A stretch of DNA of 44,953 bases from an uncultured Gammaproteobacteria bacterium (GTDB lineage Bacteria > Pseudomonadota > Gammaproteobacteria > Berkiellales > Berkiellaceae). The DNA lies in the NCBI GenBank assembly GCA_902826485.1, contig CADEEZ010000017.1:1-44953 (forward strand). The letters are read 5' to 3'. Position 1 is the stretch's first letter. Every line of letters starts with the position of its first letter. A program made the translations under genes and the position numbers. This document shows, one piece after another, positions 34,756-43,333 of the stretch. The notes under the pieces were generated by a model, which was not told the origin of the DNA, searched no databases, and saw nothing but the letters and a program-made list of their open reading frames with translations.

Positions 34756-37665
34756 TCACCACTCATACCGCAATCTCACAAACCCCGTATGAGAACAGTA
34801 ATCATTCTTAAAGTCGTAATCATAACTAACAGAAAAAGCAAGCCCGCCTTCACCAAATAGCGTTAAGCTGGTTCCCGCATTATAGCTCTCTCTGGTTGGT
34901 GTGTAGCCTACCGTATCATATGCTGGCCCAATACTTATAAATTGGCTATTTATTTGTTGTTTGTCATCCAATATTTCATAACGGGCTTTTAAATGGGCTT
35001 CGGGTTGCATCAGCATATTACCTAGGACGAAATTGTTAACAAATTTTACCCCTAATTCAGCCTGCAAATGATTTTGCGCTGAATGGCTTACTGTTTGATT
35101 GGCTGTTCCGGCGCCCGTTTCCGTGTAACTTTTTATATCCAAGTGGCTATACGTTAAAGCAAGGGTGGGAAGGGTATGAAAAGATAATTTGCCAAAAGCA
35201 TACCCTAATTCTGCCCGTGCACCATATTGCCAACCAGGATAATCAGCTCGAACAGGAAGCGTTAAACCACTAAATTTAATGGTGCGCTTTTGGTGATAAT
35301 CTAAATATGTTGCGGCAGCCATCCAATTCATAAACCAGGGGTTAGTCATATTCACTCCCCCATACACACTGGCTTGATAGTAATTTATATCTGTTTTTGC
35401 TTCGTTTAAATCATGGTTAATCATGCTATTTGCATAAGCAAAGCCTAATCCTATTAAGCATCTATCTGTAAGCATTAAATCGCCACCCAATGCAAAGCCG
35501 GTGGTTGTGCTGTTAAATCCATTAATAAAATCTTTTGGATCTTGCTCACTGTGATTTACAAATAATTTTACCCAAGCGCCTTTATCTTTTTGATTTATGT
35601 ACCCCGCGTTATAGCCCGTCTGATTTTCTGCTCTGAGCTCTTCAATTCTTTGCGTGAATAATCCAAATACATCTTGTTGCGTCGTTTGAGCGGTTTCATT
35701 GATTGCAGTATCCACAATTGGCGTGACACTAGCCAACTCTGTTCTAAAAGTATTTAAATCAGTAAAATTATCTAATTGATTTAACAAGGTTAATAATTGC
35801 CCCGATACACCTGCTTGCCCCCCTATTTGATCGAAAAGCTTACTCACGCCTATCAAATGGGGTTGCATGGTAATCTCTGCCATATGCGTACGATTAAACA
35901 CTAAATTAAGCTGACCGGCCTGTGTACTTAAAGCGGTGGTCATAAATAAATTATGCCCTTCGCCTGTTAAAATCGGTATATTTAATACGGCACCACTCGC
36001 ATCTTGAATAAGATTGACCGAGGTTTGCCCAAACGGAACAGCCGCCACTTTAGGTGCATCAACCAAATTGACGATACTCGTTGCATTGAATGCCACTGTA
36101 CCTGTTGCTGTTAATGCAGGTGCAAGTCCTGTCACCCCGTTGGCCATATGATAATTTAGCGTGGTATCTGCGTTAAAGGTCACATTAGCCGACGCGCCCA
36201 ACATTTGAAGGGTTTTACCAAACGGTACGGTGAGTTGAGCATTATTATTTACAAGCAAATTTCCGGTGATGCTATGATTAATTGCATTGTCGATTAATAA
36301 GGTTTCTTGTTGGTTAATATTGACTTGGGCAGCAGCGATATTGTGTTGTAAAGTAAATATACTCCCTCCGGCACCAGTAAAGGTCACCGAAGCTAAACTC
36401 CTGGTGCCCCCTATCGTGCCATAACTGGTATTGGTGTCATTAAACACCAAATGACCAATACTTACCCCACTCCCATCAATAATACTTTCACATTTTTTAC
36501 CTGCATTAACGGTCAGGGTTTTATTTGCTATTTTTGTTTGGGTGGCCTTAAAATCGGCATCAATAACCGCATCACCCGATACGGTGAATAATCGAATGGG
36601 GTTGGTTTGACCGACGGCTTGACCAAATGTTACCGCGTTGGTGGCCGCGGTTTTTATTTCACCTTGATTGTTTACGGCTGGATTAATAGGCGCAAAAATA
36701 TGGGTTGGCCCTGCACCATTAAAAGTGAGTGTGCCATCACCAGATAGCGTAATGCCTTTGGCATAAATTTGGCTTGCAGATATTTGCACTTCTGTGCCCG
36801 TCGCGCCTGCTGTTACCGTATTTAAACTTTTGGTATTTTGGCCTAAGTTCCCCACAAAAGTCGAATTCCCTACAAAAGTGAGATTCCCTTGTTGATGATT
36901 TTGTGTGACGATCCCATTTGTCACTGTGCCGTTTATAGCCGCATTTAGGGTGAGCAAACCATCGCCTGTAAAATTAATCTGATTGGCGACGGTCATATGA
37001 TCTTTGGTGATTAAATGGCCGTCCCCCCCTATAACCACATTATTCACGTAAATGGGATTGTCTAGTGTAAGGCTTTTACCCCCTGATTGATTCAAAAAAT
37101 CCAGTTTGCCCAGGGGTGCAAGCGCCGCCCCTGTTTGGCCAATAATTTCACCGCCTTCTAAAAAGCGCACTGTTCCTGTATTAATCGCATTAGTTGTTAT
37201 ATTTGTTTTGGCAATTTGGCCATTTGTTTGAAAAATTAAAGTGCTATCGTGTTGAATCTCGAGTGTACCCGCTAAGATATTACCGGCTTGCACTAGAATT
37301 TCTGCATTGAGATTATTTGCTGTATTCAAGTTAATAAAATTAATCGAACGGGTATTGCCATAATCGCCAATACTTCCCGAAACAATAGAAGAACCTAAAA
37401 AATTAAGGGTAACAGCGCCTCCGGGAAAAGGATTATGATCAAAACTTACGCCAGCAGTATTCGTGATGGCGTCATTGTGGACAATATTAAAAGAGGCTAT
37501 CCCACCTCCTGCAAAGTTATAACCTGCACCGGCTGGTGTAACCGTGCTATCACTGCCATCTACTACCGGCGTGAGCACGGCCAAAGTTGAAGGGGAGAAA
37601 CTTAATATAGTTAGAAAGATGCTTGATGATAAAATCGCATGTGTAAGGGTAAATTTTCTTTTCAC
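34756..37665 (-). CDS. Autotransporter with large passenger (array member 3)
   Basis: The 969-residue protein is read from a GTG start with AAGGAG 6 nt upstream. The signal peptide ends near STLAV. The beta-helical passenger (to about 640) has repeated rOmpB-like units such as GNLTFVGNSTFVGNLGQNTK and GTLTFNGAG. A linker (LLNQLDNFTDLNTFRTELASV) leads to a barrel of about 270 residues beginning KGAWVKLFVNHSEQ and ending in RYEW. The passenger contains a single Cys, unusual for autotransporters. Its own extended -10 promoter lies upstream. The barrel shares DINYYQASVYGG and PGWQYGARAELGYAFG segments with members 4 and 5. Confidence 0.92.
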   Translation of the reverse strand: MKRKFTLTHAILSSSIFLTILSFSPSTLAVLTPVVDGSDSTVTPAGAGYNFAGGGIASFNIVHNDAITNTAGVSFDHNPFPGGAVTLNFLGSSIVSGSIGDYGNTRSINFINLNTANNLNAEILVQAGNILAGTLEIQHDSTLIFQTNGQIAKTNITTNAINTGTVRFLEGGEIIGQTGAALAPLGKLDFLNQSGGKSLTLDNPIYVNNVVIGGDGHLITKDHMTVANQINFTGDGLLTLNAAINGTVTNGIVTQNHQQGNLTFVGNSTFVGNLGQNTKSLNTVTAGATGTEVQISASQIYAKGITLSGDGTLTFNGAGPTHIFAPINPAVNNQGEIKTAATNAVTFGQAVGQTNPIRLFTVSGDAVIDADFKATQTKIANKTLTVNAGKKCESIIDGSGVSIGHLVFNDTNTSYGTIGGTRSLASVTFTGAGGSIFTLQHNIAAAQVNINQQETLLIDNAINHSITGNLLVNNNAQLTVPFGKTLQMLGASANVTFNADTTLNYHMANGVTGLAPALTATGTVAFNATSIVNLVDAPKVAAVPFGQTSVNLIQDASGAVLNIPILTGEGHNLFMTTALSTQAGQLNLVFNRTHMAEITMQPHLIGVSKLFDQIGGQAGVSGQLLTLLNQLDNFTDLNTFRTELASVTPIVDTAINETAQTTQQDVFGLFTQRIEELRAENQTGYNAGYINQKDKGAWVKLFVNHSEQDPKDFINGFNSTTTGFALGGDLMLTDRCLIGLGFAYANSMINHDLNEAKTDINYYQASVYGGVNMTNPWFMNWMAAATYLDYHQKRTIKFSGLTLPVRADYPGWQYGARAELGYAFGKLSFHTLPTLALTYSHLDIKSYTETGAGTANQTVSHSAQNHLQAELGVKFVNNFVLGNMLMQPEAHLKARYEILDDKQQINSQFISIGPAYDTVGYTPTRESYNAGTSLTLFGEGGLAFSVSYDYDFKNDYCSHTGFVRLRYEW

Positions 37666-37680
37666 CAGTCACTCCTTGAC

Positions 37681-37711
37681 TTAGGAAACAGCATCCAAAG
37701 TCAGTATATCA
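37681..37711 (-). promoter_or_regulatory. Extended -10 promoter and shared leader motif of array member 3
   Basis: On the minus strand TGA-TATACT (37703-37711) is an extended -10 without a clear -35. It is followed by the leader motif TTTGG...GCTGTTTCCTAA (37681-37700) that is also found upstream of member 2. Confidence 0.5.
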
Positions 37712-37736
37712 CTTTCGGTGTTTATCCAGAATATGA

Positions 37737-37881
37737 AAAATCCCCCCGCTCGCCCTCATCGGGCTCACGACCCCCTTTTTCAAAGTGGGTGAAATCCACA
37801 CCTGGTATTGTTATTGCGAGAAAAATAAGGATTTTGCCCACTTTGAAAAAGGGGGCCGACGCGAAGCGGCGGGGGGATTTT
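37737..37881. repeat. Full-length MITE-like nested inverted repeat between array members 4 and 3
   Basis: Outer ends AAAATCCCCCCGC (37737-37749) and GCGGGGGGATTTT (37869-37881) are perfect 13-bp inverted repeats. Inner arms CCCCCTTTTTCAAAGTGGG (37771-37789) and CCCACTTTGAAAAAGGGGG (37837-37855) are a perfect 19-bp inverted pair. The element is 145 bp, non-coding, and occupies most of the gap; it ends 5 bp from the stop of member 4. Confidence 0.9.
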
Positions 37882-37886
37882 CTCCC

Positions 37887-40118
37887 CTACCACTCATATC
37901 TCAATCTAAAAAACCCTGAATGCGCATGATAATCATTCTTCCAGTCATAATCGTAACTAATGCTAAAGCCTAATCCCGATTCATTCCAAGTCGTTATGCT
38001 CACACCTAAGTTGTAATCCCAACGAGCAGGTGAGCCGCCTGCAACCTGATAGGCTGGCCCAAAGCTCACAAATTGTCCCGTCGCTTTGGAGTCATCACCA
38101 ATAAAATCGTAACCGGCATTCGCATGCACTTCTTGAGTTATTAAACTTTTTGCTGTTTCAATATCGTAAGAAAATTGAATGCCTAGGCCTGCAAGCAAGG
38201 CATCGACCGAGCTGTAAGCCATAGTTTGATTCGCCGTAGAATTTCCTTTTTCACGATACGCATCAAAAGTAACCCGAGAATAGGTCAATGAAGCCGTAGG
38301 CGTAACATGAAAGTTGGATTCCCCTAATACATATCCCAATTCACCTCGGGCACCATACTGCCAACCATCAAATTCACCTATCATCGTTTGGTTAAAGTTA
38401 CCAATGATAATATGGCGTGTTACGTCGTATTGATTAAACGCTGCAGAAGCCATCCAATTCAAAAATAAGGGCGTTTCAATATTCCAACTGCCATATAAAG
38501 ACCCTTGATAGCTGTTAATGTCTGTCTTCGCATTGTTTAAATCATGATGCACGTCTACGGTTGCCCAGCTTAAGGCAGCGCCTATTAAATTCCTTTCTGT
38601 CACCATCGTATCAAAACCCGCCGCTATTCCCCCTGTGGTGGATTGATAGCCTTGAATGTTATCACTGTGCTGACTTTGGTGGGCATGATTGCCAAAGAAT
38701 TTTATCCACGTGCCATGGCCTTTATTATCCATATGGCCTGCAGAATAACCGGCATGATAATTCTCTAACCCTGCTCGTAATTCGCCAAGACGTTGTGAAA
38801 ATAAATCAAAGGTATTATCTTGCGTGGTTAATGCCGTGGTAGAAACACCGCCATCGATTAACGGCACGATTTGCCCTAACGCTTCATTTAAAGTATTCAA
38901 ATCAGTGATATCACCAATATTATCCACTAAATCGAGCAAGGCACCCGTTGCATTGGTATTGGTCACTGTGCCTAACACACCCACAACATTATTATTGTTG
39001 CCGACTAATTCTGTTGGCACAACACGAGTGGTCACAAGAGTTAAGGTATTAGGATTGGGCACATCTAAAGTAAAAGTCATAAATAAATTATTAGGCGCGG
39101 TCAAAGCAGGTCTGGATACCACGCCATTTCCTGTTTCCGTGACGAGATTTTTGGTGTTGGTACCCAGTTGATATTGAGCTAAGTTTACATTCAACACTTT
39201 TACAGCCTGAGTGTTATTAATCGTCGCTTTACCCACCACATTAATTAAACCAGGCGTGGCGGTATTACTTAAATTAAACACAAATCGCGCGCCATTGGCC
39301 GCATTGGTTAAATCTCCCCCCGCTAAAGTTAACACTGCCCCACCTGCAACACCAAGGGTAACACCGTTATCCAACGCAAGATTTTTACCGACATTAATTT
39401 GATAACTTTGGTTAAAATTAACGGTGGCGGTATTATTTAAGAACATATCTCCTGTTGCAGCACCTCCCCCATTAAAATGAATAATAGATTGATTAGAGAA
39501 ATTCCCCCCCGCAATGTTTCCTATTTTATTAAAGGTAACTTTGGCTTCTAATGCCGTATTCATGTCGTTGACAATATTGGCGTTGGCATTAAAAATAGAT
39601 GTAGAGGTAAGTGCATTAAAATCATGATTGATGGTAACGGCTTGATTAAAAATAGCCGAACTGGCATCCTGAATATTAAAATCGTTGCCAATATCTACCG
39701 TGCCATTATAAATCACGGTGCGGCTATTAATCGTTGCCGCATCCAATGCCGCTGTTGCACCGTTAATCGTGACTGTTTTGTTTGGCAGACCATTAAAAAT
39801 AATGGCTCTTAACGCACCATCAACGCCAATACCAATCGTGCTTGCAACAGTAGAATCACCCAAAAATGTTAAGGTACCTTGATTAATGGCAGTCGTCTGA
39901 TTTTGTGCTGAAAACCCCGCGCCATTGCCAATGATGTGTCCATCAGTAATATCAATATTGTCATCGGTGGTAAATTTTATATCATTGCCACTTACCGAAG
40001 GAATGCCCGGGCCATTTACATCAGTTGTCGCTGCATATACTGTATCCAAGTAAACTATCGAACAAATTAAAACACTGGATGACAAAAAAGTTTTAATTAG
40101 ATTATTATTTCTCAACAT
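37887..40118 (-). CDS. Autotransporter (array member 4)
   Basis: The 743-residue protein starts at ATG 40118 behind GGAGAGAG. An upstream ATG at 40217 is rejected because it adds 33 residues encoded by an intergenic repeat and masks the signal peptide, which ends near TVYAA. The passenger (about 30-450) has rOmpB-like units (GTLTFLGDSTVASTIG). The linker LLDLVDNIGDITDLNTLNEAL leads to a barrel from about 475 that includes QRLGELRAGLENYHAGYSAG, GHGTWIKFFGNHA and DINSYQGSLYGSWN, ending in RYEW. The last 270 residues are strikingly similar to member 5, indicating relatively recent duplication with divergent passengers. Confidence 0.93.
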   Translation of the reverse strand: MLRNNNLIKTFLSSSVLICSIVYLDTVYAATTDVNGPGIPSVSGNDIKFTTDDNIDITDGHIIGNGAGFSAQNQTTAINQGTLTFLGDSTVASTIGIGVDGALRAIIFNGLPNKTVTINGATAALDAATINSRTVIYNGTVDIGNDFNIQDASSAIFNQAVTINHDFNALTSTSIFNANANIVNDMNTALEAKVTFNKIGNIAGGNFSNQSIIHFNGGGAATGDMFLNNTATVNFNQSYQINVGKNLALDNGVTLGVAGGAVLTLAGGDLTNAANGARFVFNLSNTATPGLINVVGKATINNTQAVKVLNVNLAQYQLGTNTKNLVTETGNGVVSRPALTAPNNLFMTFTLDVPNPNTLTLVTTRVVPTELVGNNNNVVGVLGTVTNTNATGALLDLVDNIGDITDLNTLNEALGQIVPLIDGGVSTTALTTQDNTFDLFSQRLGELRAGLENYHAGYSAGHMDNKGHGTWIKFFGNHAHQSQHSDNIQGYQSTTGGIAAGFDTMVTERNLIGAALSWATVDVHHDLNNAKTDINSYQGSLYGSWNIETPLFLNWMASAAFNQYDVTRHIIIGNFNQTMIGEFDGWQYGARGELGYVLGESNFHVTPTASLTYSRVTFDAYREKGNSTANQTMAYSSVDALLAGLGIQFSYDIETAKSLITQEVHANAGYDFIGDDSKATGQFVSFGPAYQVAGGSPARWDYNLGVSITTWNESGLGFSISYDYDWKNDYHAHSGFFRLRYEW

Positions 40119-40143
40119 CGTATTCTCTCTCCTGAAGATATTA

Positions 40144-40252
40144 AAAATCCCCCCGCTCGCCCCTATTTTTACTTCTAAGCACTTATCTTTGCCCACTTTG
40201 AAAAAGGGGGCCGTCACGTCGAAGCTTTAGCGTAGACGTACAGAGGGATTTT
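40144..40252. repeat. Degenerate copy of the nested inverted repeat between array members 5 and 4
   Basis: It has the same left end AAAATCCCCCCGC (40144-40156) and right inner arm CCCACTTTGAAAAAGGGGG (40192-40210), but the left inner arm is lost and the right end is eroded to GAGGGATTTT. It lies directly upstream of the member 4 start, so it forms part of that gene's promoter/leader region. Confidence 0.8.
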
Positions 40253-40258
40253 CTCCAT

Positions 40259-40285
40259 AAAAAAAGCCCCGTTTACCGGGGCTTT
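40259..40285 (-). terminator. Rho-independent terminator after array member 5
   Basis: On the minus strand AAAGCCCCG (40285-40277), a 5-nt loop and CGGGGCTTT (40271-40263) form a 9-bp stem continuing into a run of seven T. It closes the member 5 transcript 56 bp after its stop, so member 4 needs a separate promoter. Confidence 0.9.
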
Positions 40286-40340
40286 AAATTTTGGTCAAAA
40301 CTGCTAGAAAACTTGGCTCGCAACCAAGTTTCTTAAACTA

Positions 40341-43046
40341 CTACCACTCGTATCTCACTCTTACAAAACCTGAGTGCGCATGGTAGCTGCTCTTCCAATC
40401 GTAGTCGTAGCTAATGCTAATGCCTAGGCCAGAATCACCCCAAGTTGTGATGCTCGCACCCACGTTGTAATCCCAACGCGCAATTGAAGCACCCGATGCT
40501 TGATACGAAGGACCGAAGCTAACAAATTGTGCATTCACTTCTTGTTCATCACCAATAATATCGTAACTCACATTAGTATGAATTTCGGGCTGTAATAAGG
40601 CTCTTTCCATTTCATAATCGAGAGAGAATGACACGCCTACACCCACAAGCAAGGTATCAACGTCTTTATATCTCACGAATTGATTTGCAGTAGAATTTCC
40701 TTGTTCACGGTAATCATCAAAATCTATATGCGAGTAAGATAATGACATGGTTGGCGTAATGTGGAAGCAACGCTCACCAAATACATAACCTAATTCACCG
40801 CGAGCACCATACTGCCAGCCATCCATATCACCAATGGTTGTTTGGTTAAAGGCGCCAACTGTTGTACGACGTGTTATATCGTAATCATTATGGGCAGCAG
40901 AAGCCATCCAGTTAAAGAATAATGGTGTTTGGATATTCCAACTACCGTAGAAAGAACCTTGATAGCTGTTAATATCCGTATCAGCGTCATTTAAGTCATG
41001 GTTAACATCTACGCTAGCCCAGCTTAAAGCCAAACCAATTAAATGTCTTTCGGTGATCATCATGTCGATACCAGCAGCAAGACCCCATGTTTCGGCAGTG
41101 TAACCAGGAATGCTATGGCGAGTGCCTTGATCAGCATGGCTACCAAAGAGTTTTATCCAAGTGCCATGGCCTTTATCATCCATGTGACCTGCAGAATAAC
41201 CCGTGTTGTAGTTGTCTAAACCTGCACGTAGCTCGCCAAGACGTTGTGAGAATAAATCAAACGTATTTTCTTGAGCCGTAACCATTGTTGCACCTAGGCC
41301 GCCATCAACTAAAGGTGCAATTTGTAGTAGTGCTTCTCTTTGTTGTTCAGCATTCAAATCGCCTAAATTGTCTAGTAAATTAGATAATTCGCCTGACGTA
41401 TTAGCTGCCGTTGCTCCACCAAATACATTTGCTAAGCCTTGGATGCTATCATCAAGGCCGGTTGGTGTAGTACGAGTCATTACTAAATTTAAAGCTTGAT
41501 TACCAGCAGGTATGTCTAGAGAGTAATTAACAAAAAGATTGCTAGGGGCATTTAAAGTTGGTTCAACAGCAATGGTAGCACCCACCGCACTTGTGATGAG
41601 CGTTTTAGTCACTGTAGCTCCAGCTCCAATTAATCCTATGTTCACGTTGCTAACGTTAACAATTTCATTTCCGACTATGTTCGCATTATTACCAGCCGCA
41701 AACACACCTGGAGTAATTGTGTTATTTAAGTTAAATGAGAACTGAGTTCCAGCTACTGTGTTAATGTTCGCACCTACATTTGCTTTTGAACCCGATATCA
41801 CTGAAGCTTGACCACTATTCGCAAAAGTTAAATCACCAACAATGTTAAATTGTCCACCGAGAAAATTAACCTGTGCGTTATTGTTGACCAACATATCATC
41901 GCCAACATCACCTGTTCCTAAATTAGCAATCGCACTGCCACCAAGGGTAAAATCTACGCCCGCAGCATCATTATCAATCACACCACCAGTTGCATTTAAA
42001 ACTGAAGAGCCACCCATTGTGATAGCACCGTCAACTTGCAGTGTGTTTCCGGTTCCAACATTAATGGTACCCGTTCCGCCAGTTGTTAACGCGCCTGTAA
42101 TGGTGTAAAGGGCAGCATTAAAATTAACGACTGAACTGCCATCAACTTCTGCAGCACCACCCGCTGTACCTAATTGTAAATTGGCTGTTGAAGCGCCATG
42201 AAATTCTAAATCATTTGTATTTAAGGTACCGCCTGCACCAACAGTAACTGTACCATCTGTAACAACTGTCTCACCAGTAACTCCTAAAATTTTAGCAGCT
42301 GTAACATTAATAACGGCATTTGAACCGCCGCCTGTACCGGTTACTGTTAAATCTGCGCCAAGAGTATAATTTTTGAGGAAGTTTACTGTCGCTGTATCAG
42401 TTACAAGCAAATTATTAGCATTCGTTGTACCGGTATTTAAATTAAGGGTAGTATTTTGCGCAACAGTAACTAACGCTTTAAAATCAGAGCCTAAAGTGAA
42501 TGTAGTTGTAAAAGAATCACCTGCAACGGCCCCAAAAGTTGATAAAGCTAGAATTGAGTTTTGATTGAACAGAGCGCTACCATTACCCGTCGCTGTTATA
42601 ATTGAAGGCGTTGCGGCACCCACTGTACCATTGAATATAACTGCACCGCCATTTTGGAAAGTTAACGTTGTAGCGTCTGTAGCACCTGTAATCGTAACAT
42701 CGTTCGTATCTGCATTTTGAAAAATCAATTGTTTTATTCTATTGGTGTCTCCAATACTACCATTGACATTCGATACACCTTTAAATGTTACTACACCCCT
42801 ATTAGCAACCGTAGTTTGAATTGATTTACCAGCGTTGTTAGTTATATCATCACCATCTCTGACTTCTAAAGTGGTATCTGCTGTAAAATTATAATCGCTG
42901 GTGCTATCTGCGGTTACAGTTGGCGCACCAACAGCCACAGTAGCTGCTTGAGCAACATTCATGTATGTCACTGAGGAAATCAGAACACCTGAAGCTAACA
43001 CTGTTCTGACTAAATTATTTTTGGTTTTTCTGGTAGCTAGCAACAT
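40341..43046 (-). CDS. Autotransporter with large passenger (array member 5, proximal)
   Basis: The 901-residue protein starts at ATG 43046, preceded by GGAGAGAG in a leader nearly identical to member 4. The longer frame from 43106 is rejected because it precedes the signal peptide, which ends near NVAQAA. The passenger (about 40-610) is rich in Gly, Thr, Asn and Val with many short beta-helix turns, and lacks long recognisable repeats. The linker LSNLLDNLGDLNAEQQREALL precedes a barrel of about 270 residues (GHGTWIKLFGSHA, DINSYQGSFYGSWN) ending in RYEW. It has its own promoter and terminator and is thus monocistronic. Confidence 0.93.
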   Translation of the reverse strand: MLLATRKTKNNLVRTVLASGVLISSVTYMNVAQAATVAVGAPTVTADSTSDYNFTADTTLEVRDGDDITNNAGKSIQTTVANRGVVTFKGVSNVNGSIGDTNRIKQLIFQNADTNDVTITGATDATTLTFQNGGAVIFNGTVGAATPSIITATGNGSALFNQNSILALSTFGAVAGDSFTTTFTLGSDFKALVTVAQNTTLNLNTGTTNANNLLVTDTATVNFLKNYTLGADLTVTGTGGGSNAVINVTAAKILGVTGETVVTDGTVTVGAGGTLNTNDLEFHGASTANLQLGTAGGAAEVDGSSVVNFNAALYTITGALTTGGTGTINVGTGNTLQVDGAITMGGSSVLNATGGVIDNDAAGVDFTLGGSAIANLGTGDVGDDMLVNNNAQVNFLGGQFNIVGDLTFANSGQASVISGSKANVGANINTVAGTQFSFNLNNTITPGVFAAGNNANIVGNEIVNVSNVNIGLIGAGATVTKTLITSAVGATIAVEPTLNAPSNLFVNYSLDIPAGNQALNLVMTRTTPTGLDDSIQGLANVFGGATAANTSGELSNLLDNLGDLNAEQQREALLQIAPLVDGGLGATMVTAQENTFDLFSQRLGELRAGLDNYNTGYSAGHMDDKGHGTWIKLFGSHADQGTRHSIPGYTAETWGLAAGIDMMITERHLIGLALSWASVDVNHDLNDADTDINSYQGSFYGSWNIQTPLFFNWMASAAHNDYDITRRTTVGAFNQTTIGDMDGWQYGARGELGYVFGERCFHITPTMSLSYSHIDFDDYREQGNSTANQFVRYKDVDTLLVGVGVSFSLDYEMERALLQPEIHTNVSYDIIGDEQEVNAQFVSFGPSYQASGASIARWDYNVGASITTWGDSGLGISISYDYDWKSSYHAHSGFVRVRYEW

Positions 43047-43077
43047 AGTATTCTCTCTCCATGAGTAAAAATTAAAT

Positions 43078-43106
43078 TCTATATCAAGTTTGAATAAGTC
43101 AATCAA
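43078..43106 (-). promoter_or_regulatory. Promoter of array member 5
   Basis: On the minus strand TTGATT (43101-43106), a 17-bp spacer and TATAGA (43078-43083) preceded by TGA as an extended -10. The predicted start gives a leader of about 25 nt containing GGAGAGAG. Confidence 0.6.
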
Positions 43107-43171
43107 CTAATGTAAACTTGGGATAAAATAAGCCATTGAATTAATAGTAGACGAGCTTATTAGGATTTGCC

Positions 43172-43308
43172 AAATCTCCCCGGCTCGTCTTTGACTCTTC
43201 ACCCCCCTTTTTCAAAGTGGGGTAAATTATGTGCCACTATCTGTGCCCAACTTTGAAAAAGGGGGGCAGGCTACTTTTGCCGTTAGGCGAGAGCAGACGG
43301 GGAGATTT
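43172..43308. repeat. Full-length nested inverted repeat between array member 5 and the lipoprotein gene
   Basis: Outer ends AAATCTCCCCG (from 43172) and CGGGGAGATTT (to 43308) are inverted. Inner arms CCCCCCTTTTTCAAAGTGGG (43202-43221) and CCCAACTTTGAAAAAGGGGG (43246-43265) are inverted with one extra base. The architecture is the same as 37737-37881, with diverged ends. It lies between divergent genes, upstream of both. Confidence 0.85.
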
Positions 43309-43333
43309 ATTTTAAATAAAAGTAACCTAAACT

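Noticed and set aside
37887-40217. Longer N-terminus for array member 4 from the ATG at 40217
   Set aside because: The extra 33 residues come from the nested repeat and would bury the signal peptide; ATG 40118 has its own Shine-Dalgarno.
38561-42564. Plus-strand frames opposite array members 4 and 5
   Set aside because: Same codon-bias shadows; some even resemble one another because the barrels are paralogous.
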